A stretch of 64,000 nucleotides of DNA from Staphylotrichum longicolle (Eukaryota; Ascomycota; Sordariomycetes; Sordariales; Chaetomiaceae): assembly GCA_019096155.1 (NCBI GenBank), contig JAHCVI010000001.1:13231243-13295242 (forward strand), read 5' to 3'. Under the pieces are notes generated by a model. The model had not been told where the DNA came from and did not search any database. It worked only from the letters and a program-made list of their open reading frames with translations. This document shows positions 56,599-64,000 of this stretch, piece by piece. Within the stretch, counting starts at the first letter, position 1, and every line of letters starts with the position of its first letter. A program made the position numbers and the translations under genes.

Positions 56599-58392
56599 AT
56601 GAACATCACGGATTTGAGCGTGGGCAGCCGGCCCATGAGTGCAAGGGAGTTGACCGACAAGGCAAAGGAGTTTGACTGGAATCCACGTATTCCCTTCAAG
56701 TACTGGGCGCGTGCCGCCGAGACTATCCATCATGAGGTTTGCCCTCCTTCCCACCCGCCTCAACCGTCGCATCCCGGTTAACTTTTCGATCACCAGGGCC
56801 AAGTTTATTTGCGAGAAGGGAATCTTCCCCAAGCCTACCTGGTGCTTTTCCGATACTCGACTCTCGTACTCCAATACCTGACAAAGCATCCCGAAGCGAA
56901 AAGCCCCGAAGCCAAGAAGGCTCTGAAACCGCTCCAGAAGCGCATTCCGCGCGTCATCGAACTACTCGAAAGTCTACGGCCGGAGATAGAAGACACCTAC
57001 GACCAGTGGTTGAAGATTCAAGACGCCCACAGGGATGCCGCGAGGAACGCCAGTCTCGCAGCCTCGTCGCCGTATGCAAGACATGCCGCAAATGATCCGG
57101 CACTATCGTGGAGCTACGGCTCACCAGCGAACATTCTTGACGCCAGCGACTATCAAGACCTTGCTGTGGAGCTGGCCAAAAAAGAGATGAGCAGGCGGAG
57201 GCGGGCTGGCGGGATGTCCGAAGAGGAGGAACACAGGCGGAGAGGCGCTGGGTACTGGGGTGACTGGAATAAAGCGCCCGAGCCGAAAGCTGCGCCGTTG
57301 TACATGGACGACGATGAACTTCGGAGGCAAATGGAGGCGACTCGACGGCAACTGGATCGACCGACCGACTACAGCAAAGACCACGATGACGACGAGGCTG
57401 CCGTCCGACCGTCTACCTACTTGTACCCTTCCATCAACAAGTCAATGCCGCTGCCATACGAGCGTCCAGCATCCAAGGATCGCGTTGAAGGCCCGAGGCC
57501 GCAGCCTCCCAGGCCACCTAAAGAACAACGCGTGGATCGATCTCCAGTGGAATCACCGCCAGCTCGACCGCAAAAAGAACTCCATCTTGAACGTCCTTCT
57601 CCCATACGCCCGCCACCTCGACCAGACAAGGAGCTGCTCCCGTCGAGCGCACTTGCAGATTACAGCCCAGCCCGAGAGGTGGCACCGAGTCTCCCTCCGA
57701 AATCCCTGGCCGAACCCGCCAAGCAGAAGCGAGTGACCTTCCGCCCAGCAGCGTACCTCGAGAACGGCGATCCCATCCGGCCCGTCTTCCTCCCCAGCGC
57801 GCTGCGGCACAAGTTCCTGCAGATCGCGTCGGACAACACGCGCCGGGGGCTCGAGATGTGCGGGATGCTCTGCGGCACGGCGGTCAACAACGCGCTCTTC
57901 ATCTCGCACCTCGTCATCCCGCAGCAAAAGTGCACGTCGGACACGTGCGAGACGGAGAACGAGTCGGTCATGCTCGACTTTTGCATCGAGAACGACCTCA
58001 TCGTCATCGGCTGGATCCACACCCACCCCACGCAGACGTGCTTCATGAGCTCGCGCGACCTGCACACTCAGGCTGGCTACCAAGTCATGATGCCCGAGAG
58101 CATCGCCATCGTGTGCGCGCCGCGCTTTGAGCCATCGTGAGTATTCTCTTAACGCCTCCTAACTTCCACCTTCCCATCCGTGTCTCCTTTGCTGACAGAC
58201 GCTGCTAGATGGGGCATCTTCCGCCTGACCAACCCGCCGGGCCTGCCGCACATCCTGTCTTGCCAGCGCACCGAGACCTTCCACCAGCACTCGGTCGACA
58301 ACCTCTACGTCGAGGCTGGGCAACCGGCCGGTCACGTTTACGAGTCCAAGTCACTCGAGTTTGATGTGTGCGATCTGCGGGATGCGCAGTAG
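56599..58392 (+). CDS. AMSH-like JAMM metalloprotease (endosomal deubiquitinase)
   Basis: Exons 56599-56736, 56797-58136 and 58209-58392 keep frame and give 553 residues. The N-terminal helical USP8-dimerisation/MIT-like region (about 13-125, with FDWNPRIPFKYWARAAETIH) is followed by a charged, Pro-rich linker (about 190-330). The C-terminal MPN+ domain has LEMCGMLCG and the JAMM zinc motif HTHPTQTCFMSSRD with His454, His456 and Asp467. The AMSH-type cysteine insertion (CTSDTCETENE) and the exon 3 segment CQRTETFHQHSVD are also present. AMSH proteins cleave Lys63-linked ubiquitin chains on endosomes alongside ESCRT-0/III; the yeast relative is Sst2/Rfu1-linked. The start is chosen at ATG 56599; Met13 is an alternative. 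VPS4, acting in the same pathway, lies 3 kb upstream. All metal ligands are intact. Confidence 0.95.
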
Positions 58393-60019
58393 TGCGGCTG
58401 CGAGGTAAGGTGAGGACGGTGTTTAAGATGTAAAGTATCTTGGTGATGTTTGTGGGAAGGGATTGTCTGATGATGTTATGAGACAGGGGGGGACAAAGAG
58501 GAGGTGGGATGTGTATCTGCATAGCGTTGGCGTCTTGGCTGGGAAGAAACAGGGGAATTTTGCGCTGCACCAGACATCCCGATCCTATCGGCTTGATGTT
58601 TGCTTGTTAGAGCAGTTTGTTGCGTGTAGTTAGGAGATCAGGGAGACCGTACAGGATTTTACCGGGTGGGCAGATTTCGATCAGGAAGATGGGTCTGCGG
58701 CGAGGAGTGCGGAAGTATGGTCAGAAAGCAGAGGACAAAGTGCCACATTCAGGAGATGGGACTTGGCACTCGGAGGACTTTGCTGTTGTGCACATGCGGC
58801 TGAATGACGTGATAGCAAGCGAGCTGCTTGATTCAACTTCATTCAACAATTCAAGACCTTTTCTCTCCTTTACTTGCATGTATTTTCACGCCTGTCTCGA
58901 CGTCTTCATGTCCCTGGTCAAGGCTAACTACAGTTCCTTGTTCAACAGAGCGACTACCAGGCAGACTACAATCGATCGATTTGCTTAATGCATCTACTAC
59001 ACCTGCCGACGAACACCTAACCGCCAAAACTCCTTTTGGTCATACAAAACATCCCAAGGCGTTGGCGCTCCTCCACCCCCACCTGAATCCTACACAGTCG
59101 TCGCCCATCTCTCACACAAGTGTTTGACGGACTCAACTCCAACTGCTGTTCCTGTGGGTTCTTGGCTGGCCAGACACACGACGTGACGAGGACGACATTG
59201 GCCAAGCGAGCATCCATCGATGTGACTCGGAATTAGCGACAGCAAACGCGGGAGCTAGTCTCCGGGTCGAGGACTCCGCATCCGCGCCGCCCCATCTTCA
59301 TCAGCAGCCCCACCATGCTAGATGCCTTTGATATGAGTGGTGTACTCACCCCGCAGCCCACAAGCTCCGCTTGCTCGGACTTCAGATGAATGCGACTTAC
59401 CATCCAGGGACCGAGCTTGCAGCAGGATCATGTAAGTCAACCTGGTATGTACGAAATGGACCCGCTCCATGCCTTCGCTACTGACATACCACGTCCATTC
59501 TGGATAGATTAACTCGGCAGTCATTAGCTGGTACCTCTTCGCCTGGTGGGATGCGGATCCTTGCTGTCCCCTTTCAGCGAGTGAAGTCAACTTGCTCGGA
59601 AACATCTCTTCCCTTGTCCATTCTTCCAAGAGGTGCGGAGGGGTCCTAGTTGTCTTCCGTTTAGTGTATTATTGATTGAAGAACTAGACCGAATTTGATA
59701 CCCTTCATTGACTAAACGGTATTCCGAGTGAAAACAGGTCCATACCAGCAGTGATGTGGGGTCGGGTCACACAACCGTTCTGCCACATCGTATAGTTGTC
59801 AGCCTATGTCGCTAGGTTGCCTTGCCTTCGTGCTCCAGGTAGTACTGCGGCTGGGCCCTTACCGCTAGAGAGTAGAGACGGCACCCTGCGGGAGAGCCCG
59901 CTAAGGCTGGTTCACAGGCCCGCCTTGCGCCAGAAAAGGCAGGTCAGCTCGGAAACAAAGTCCCACAGGCCATCTGATTCGATCCCAGTTTCCCATGGGG
60001 ACAATATCATGATCCGCGC

Positions 60020-60142
60020 CTCGGACCTTGCCCTGTTCTATACACACGGAGAATCCACACCTCGGAACTTGCTCTGCTCTATGCTCGCTAGAAACCCACA
60101 TCTCGGACCTTGACCTGCTCTACGAACACTGGGAACCGATCT
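60020..60142 (+). repeat. 41-bp imperfect tandem repeat, three copies
   Basis: Units begin CTCGGACCTTG at 60020, CTCGGAACTTG at 60061 and CTCGGACCTTG at 60102, each followed by a CCTGYTCTA-like word and a GGGAACCC/GAGAATCC-like word. Spacing is exactly 41 bp. The third copy is the most diverged at its end. It lies 60-180 bp upstream of the TATA box of the small secreted protein gene. Confidence 0.85.
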
Positions 60143-60203
60143 GGCCAACGAGGGCTGTCCTAGTGGTTGAGTCAAAAGTCATGAGTCTCGAGATGATAAT
60201 TTG

Positions 60204-60209
60204 TATAAA
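60204..60209 (+). promoter_or_regulatory. TATA box of the second small secreted protein gene
   Basis: TATAAA in the context TTTGTATAAAGTG, 110 bp upstream of ATG 60314. Confidence 0.5.
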
Positions 60210-60313
60210 GTGTGTCTGTTACTCCTGAAATCAGTCCGACCCTTCACCCTCTTCACCTCCAGTCACATCGTCCTCCTAGCATTTTCCAAACTCCCCATCC
60301 TCACCAGCCCAAT

Positions 60314-60909
60314 ATGCACTTCACCCACGTTCTCCTCGGCCTCGTTGCCTCCGCCTCGGCAATCGACGTCTACTTCCACAACTCGGGCGACTGCTCCGGC
60401 GCGGCCTCCGTCTGCACCGGAATCAACCCCAACGTCTGCTGCACAGGCAACTCGCCTACCGTCGCCTACCGCGGCATCCCGACCAACTGGCACATCAACG
60501 CCCAGGGCTTCTCCAACGGCGGCTGCGGCTCGCCCAAGTGGCTGGCCGACGTCAACGGCCAGAACTGGGTGTGCATGACCGTCAACTCGCGGCCCAACTA
60601 CACGGGGTCGTACTACTGGTTTGTGAGCCGCAAGCGCGCAGAGGACACCAGCTGCACCGAGTCGGTCAAGCCCGACACGCTGGTGCTTGCGGATGGGGTG
60701 ACCAAGTATGACATTGTTGGCTTGGACGATGCCAAGGTTGATGAACTGGTAAGTGCCGCCTGTTGCGGTTCATTGCCTCCATTTGCCGACAAGAGCCACC
60801 ATCTCAAGACCATGAGCTAACTTGTCCCCTCTCACACAAGCTTGCCATTGCTGGCACCGGAGTTGGCCCCGAGGCGATGCCGCAGGAGCTTCATGCGCGC
60901 CGCAAGTAG
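60314..60909 (+). CDS. Small secreted cysteine-containing protein
   Basis: Exons 60314-60748 and 60841-60909 (92-nt intron, donor GTAAGT, acceptor AAG) keep frame and give 167 residues. A signal peptide (MHFTHVLLGLVASASA) precedes a mature part starting IDVYFHNSGDCSG. Cysteines cluster in CSGAASVC, then NVCC and GGCG; single ones follow in WVC and SC. The fold resembles small extracellular beta-rich proteins, but I cannot name the family. The second exon (LAIAGTGVGPEAMPQELHARRK) is basic at its end. It has no transmembrane helix or GPI signal. Together with the TATA-bearing, repeat-rich upstream region this suggests an inducible secreted protein, possibly effector-like. Confidence 0.85.
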
Positions 60910-61687
60910 GAAATGAACCGCGGGACCCCTCAGATACAGAGGCGGCCCTGAGAATACGGAGCGTGACGTGGCCAGGACAGGACCGTTCTTTCTATTGGGG
61001 GGGAGCTTTAAAGCAGCCGTAAACATAAGTACCTCAGTTGGGACTTTTGCTTTTGCCCCCTAAAGCACAAAGCCCATCCAGGTGTCGCATGGATGGGGTT
61101 TTTACTTTTAGGGAATTCGGCATACCGCAGTGAATAAAATGGACCGGGATACTACCTACCTGGTACCTATACTAGCAACCCAAGTCTCCCTACCTGTTAC
61201 GAATTTCCTGCTCCATCTTCTCTGTTCTCTACCACACACGCTGCAAAATAAGTGCGTTTAGTCTTGACTTCATGTACTTGCTGTCGTAGGGAACAAAGGA
61301 GGCAGAACTGGTGGTGGTCTTTTTCTGTTGTGGCTCGTGGCCCAGGTTTGTGGGAAAGCCGGCTGCAAGATGGACCTGCAACCGTGTTGCACAGCAGGTT
61401 TCCAGGGGGCGGGGACTCTCAGCACACATGCATCCTTCTGCCTTGGCGTCGTGGGATTTCAGCCTACGGAGTTGGAATGGCTGAAGGCCACCCGAAGTTG
61501 GCTCCTGATCCAGCACAGCCTCAGACGGGTACAAGATCCGACACTCTGCAGCCCTCCTGTTTACCCTCCCTTATCACAGCCCGTTTCCCCTCTTGCATCT
61601 TCGGGCAACTGACAGCTTTTGCCTCTCATCTCCCACATCTCCCACGTTGCCCCGCCCCTACAGTACCGCAGCCTGTTGGAGCCGAAA
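60910..61687. other. Intergenic region upstream of a divergent HET-like gene
   Basis: About 780 bp with no supported gene. The frame of the next gene is open from 61619 without an ATG, so the part before 61688 is treated as leader. Confidence 0.5.
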
Positions 61688-63205
61688 ATGGGGTACACCA
61701 CAGCAGTCAGCACCTTTGCGGGTGGGATTTTGAGTCCTGATCTGATAGACTCGATGACGCCAGGGCGCTTCAGATTCATTGTCTGCTCCGCGTTCCTCGA
61801 CAATCAACTCTTCCGCGTCGTGGAATACGACGCCTTGCCCGCCGCTCCATACGCCGCCGTGTCTTACCCCTGGAGCGGGCTGGAAGCTTTCGACACACCA
61901 TCAAACTCATTCTTTCGGCTGCCCCTGGAGGGAGGACAGATCAGCGACCCAATCAGTCTGGAAGTTCTGCGGACCGCCTGCCTGGCGGCGCGGCACGATG
62001 ACACGGACCTGCTCTGGGTCGACCAGATCTGCATCCGCCAGACCAGCGCGCAGGACAAGGACTGGCAGATCTCCAACATGTTTGACCTGTACGACCGCTG
62101 CCGGATGTGCCTGGTGCTCCCCGGCGGGCTGCAGCGGCTTGCCTCCCCCGGAGAGGAGACCAACTGGATCGAGCGGTCGTGGACGCTGCAAGAGGCCATG
62201 CCCGCATCCACGCACGTTCTTTTCGCCTGGGAGTTGCGGTGCGGAAGGCTCAGTGAAACTCTGACCACTGGCTACATCCAGGAGATTGAGACGGGGCGGA
62301 GCGCTATGATGGAACTCGGGAAGCTGTTGCAGGCGGCGTATGTAGGGCCCTTGGGCTGGCGCGACCAACATGTCCGGGTCCGCCTGTTCGGTCCCAATCC
62401 AGAGCCCATTCTGGCACTCATGGGGGCCAAGGAAGCGAGGGTACAAGAGATGAGGGAGATGGCCGTGTGGCGGAGCGCCTTGCTCCGGACCTGTTCCCAT
62501 CCCCGCGACATGATCTTGAGCATCATGGGGATATTCGGCGTCAAGTTGGACGCGTCCAGCTACCAGAGGGGCGACAGGGAAAAGGCAGCGGCGGACCTGG
62601 CGTTTGAGATGCTGAGGAGCGGGCGGAACGCATCGTGGCTGGGCGCGGCTCCGGCAAGCCCCAACCTGTCGAGCGTGTGCTCCATGCCGGCTTTCCCGGT
62701 CGTCGACGGACGAGAGGTCTACTACACTGTCGACGGGTGCAAGAGGAAACCGTGGGAGGTCATGGGGTCAAACCTGGTCTGGTACGTCGAGCCGCTCGCG
62801 ACAACAAGCATGCCAGAGAGAGGCGCCGGCCGTCTGCACATCACCGCCAAGAGCCTCACCGTGAAGGTTCAGGACCTGAAATCCGATGGGAAACCAGCGT
62901 GGGGCGGGTTTTACTTCGCGGCGTCCCTGATTCTCGATGAGGGCCCCGAGAGGGGGCAAACCGTGAAAATCAACCTCTCGGCCTCGGTAGCAGAAGGCGG
63001 CTACCGGGCAGTGGTGGTGGGGTTGGTGCACCATTTTTGTCTTCCTGCTACCGCTGCGAGAGCCGTGCGGGGTGCAGCACTTCTTATGTTGTTGACATGG
63101 AATCCATCATTGGGTGGGTGGGAAATCGTGGCCTACGGGACGATTGCTGAGGTGGAGGATGTCACGAAAACTTGGCCAGAGGGTGTCCACTTGATTGGAA
63201 GTTGA
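61688..63205 (+). CDS. Divergent HET-domain-like protein, short form
   Basis: Single exon, 505 residues from ATG 61688. The HET core is recognisable but altered: AAVSYPWSG replaces the usual LSHCWG, then LLWVDQICIRQTSAQDKDW and MFDLYDRCRMCLVLPGG, followed by WIERSWTLQEAM. The LWVDQICI form and YDRC motif mark the subgroup of HET proteins close to animal TIR-related folds. The C-terminal half is beta-rich without a known domain. There is no N-terminal cysteine-pair region, unlike the three other HET proteins in this window. It is likely cytoplasmic, with an allorecognition-type role inferred from the family. A start at an upstream TTG is unlikely. Confidence 0.88.
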   Translation: MGYTTAVSTFAGGILSPDLIDSMTPGRFRFIVCSAFLDNQLFRVVEYDALPAAPYAAVSYPWSGLEAFDTPSNSFFRLPLEGGQISDPISLEVLRTACLAARHDDTDLLWVDQICIRQTSAQDKDWQISNMFDLYDRCRMCLVLPGGLQRLASPGEETNWIERSWTLQEAMPASTHVLFAWELRCGRLSETLTTGYIQEIETGRSAMMELGKLLQAAYVGPLGWRDQHVRVRLFGPNPEPILALMGAKEARVQEMREMAVWRSALLRTCSHPRDMILSIMGIFGVKLDASSYQRGDREKAAADLAFEMLRSGRNASWLGAAPASPNLSSVCSMPAFPVVDGREVYYTVDGCKRKPWEVMGSNLVWYVEPLATTSMPERGAGRLHITAKSLTVKVQDLKSDGKPAWGGFYFAASLILDEGPERGQTVKINLSASVAEGGYRAVVVGLVHHFCLPATAARAVRGAALLMLLTWNPSLGGWEIVAYGTIAEVEDVTKTWPEGVHLIGS

Positions 63206-63484
63206 GCTTGAGCCGGGAGCCGACTGGGCCCGGGGAATAGTGATTAAGGGAGATGGTTTTCTTTCCTGCGCGCTGATCATGCCTGTAGGGCAGGCTGATA
63301 TGAATGTTCGTTGTTTTTTTGGCAGAGAAGAAAGACTCCAGCACCTTCCTCATGGATGTGTCAGGGAGCCACACCTTTGCTTGCCAAAAGATTAAGAATT
63401 TGACGAATTTACAGGACAATCACGAACCTTCAACGGCCCGCGCCATCCATTCATTAGAACCCCTCCAGCATTTACTGACTTCCT

Positions 63485-64000
63485 TCACTCCACATAAACA
63501 AACGACGACGCCTCGCTCCAGTCCACCAACTCGGCGCCCCCGTCGCTCAGTAGTTGAGCATACGCTTCGTCGTCAAGATACCACCATTCCGACTCTGCGT
63601 CCAAAGGCGCAGGTTCTGCAACACGAACCCCTGGTTCCCGGCGATTATTTCCCTTTCTCCCCTTCTTCCTCGTTTGCACAAACCGAACAGTGTATGGGCA
63701 CACGACCGCCCCAAAGCCGTCGTGATCCACCTGAAGGTCCTCGACGCCAATGAAACCCCGACGAACAAGTTGTGCAATCTCCTTGTCTTCGGCGGTGGCA
63801 TCGGCTGCTATTGGTTCCTGGCCCCGTGGCCACGCTTTCCGGTTCGCCGCGTGTATTCGTGCGACGTCGCCGTCGGCAGATGCCAGGCTGAAGCCCTCGT
63901 CGATCTGGTCCCTGGGGCCGGTGCATGATTTTGCTTGTCGCGGCCGTCCTCTCTTTGCGTCGAAATCGTGGTTGTGTTTTGACTTTGACGTCGGTGGCTT
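63485..64000 (-). CDS. C-terminal part of a basic, uncharacterised protein (5' end outside window)
   Basis: On the minus strand an uninterrupted frame runs from the right edge (64000) to TGA 63485-63487, 171 residues. It contains KRGRPRQAKS, an AT-hook-like GRP core in a basic context. A conserved-looking segment follows (DKEIAQLVRRGFIGVEDLQV, then GFGAVVCPYTVRF), then a second basic cluster (RKKGRKGNNRRE) and an acidic/aromatic C-terminus (SEWWYLDDEAYAQLLSD). The composition suggests a nuclear DNA- or chromatin-associated protein, but I do not recognise the family and the N-terminus is missing. Coding is supported by frame length and non-random composition only. Confidence 0.7.
   Translation of the reverse strand, partial: KPPTSKSKHNHDFDAKRGRPRQAKSCTGPRDQIDEGFSLASADGDVARIHAANRKAWPRGQEPIAADATAEDKEIAQLVRRGFIGVEDLQVDHDGFGAVVCPYTVRFVQTRKKGRKGNNRREPGVRVAEPAPLDAESEWWYLDDEAYAQLLSDGGAELVDWSEASSFVYVE

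Larger units (their letters stand above)
58393..60313. other. Gene-poor stretch with a short tandem repeat
   Basis: About 1.9 kb with no supported coding sequence. It contains three copies of a 41-bp tandem repeat (60020-60142) and a TATA box for the next gene. No tRNA, transposon end or long repeat was recognised. Confidence 0.45.

Noticed and set aside
1..64000. CRISPR arrays, rRNA genes or bacterial-type operons
   Set aside because: None seen; spliceosomal introns and gene families show the window is fungal nuclear DNA.

Overview
The window is nuclear DNA of a filamentous ascomycete, most likely a Sordariomycete. Genes are GC-rich and broken by short (46-90 nt) GT-AG introns. The gene set is typically fungal: HET-domain proteins, a PTH11/rhodopsin-type membrane protein, a multi-LysM GH18 chitinase, P450nor, DUF1996, NOP56, VPS4 and an AMSH-type deubiquitinase. 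One transposon carries the TGG-to-TAG pattern expected of repeat-induced point mutation (RIP). I joined exons by hand from splice signals and checked that every stated multi-exon gene keeps frame. Species, orthologues and expression cannot be known from the sequence alone.

Layout. 0-10 kb: a partial PTH11-like gene at the left edge (-), a HET gene (-), an F-box gene whose frame meets two in-frame TAGs (+), and a secreted berberine-bridge-type flavin oxidase (-). 10-24 kb: a very large secreted glycoprotein with five PAN/Apple-like repeats and a mucin-like stretch (-), a complete RIP-damaged pogo/Fot1-type transposon with perfect 48-bp ends, and a ten-exon chitinase with five LysM domains, a hevein-type chitin-binding domain and a GH18 domain (-). 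24-37 kb: a transcription-factor-like protein without a zinc cluster (+), a small secreted protein made of two six-cysteine modules (+), two adjacent HET genes (-) and a stranded coiled-coil fragment resembling the N-terminus of fungal NLR/STAND proteins (+). This accessory stretch is the best candidate for a non-self-recognition locus.

37-58 kb is mostly housekeeping or conserved: a small unknown gene, P450 nitric-oxide reductase with a mitochondrial-type presequence and a second in-frame ATG, a DUF1996 secreted protein, a C2H2-type protein, NOP56, VPS4, a prefoldin-6 gene divergent from VPS4, an unknown gene, and an AMSH-like JAMM protease. VPS4 and AMSH both act on endosomal ESCRT sorting and lie about 3 kb apart. 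58-64 kb: a gene-poor stretch with a 41-bp tandem repeat, a second small secreted cysteine-containing protein, a divergent HET-like gene, and the 3' part of a basic gene cut by the right edge.

No rRNA, tRNA or CRISPR array was recognised. No wholly new system could be proven. The most notable items are the HET-rich stretch with its NLR-like fragment, the RIP-inactivated transposon with intact ends, the F-box gene with in-frame TAG codons, the PAN-repeat giant protein and the duplicated six-cysteine secreted protein.
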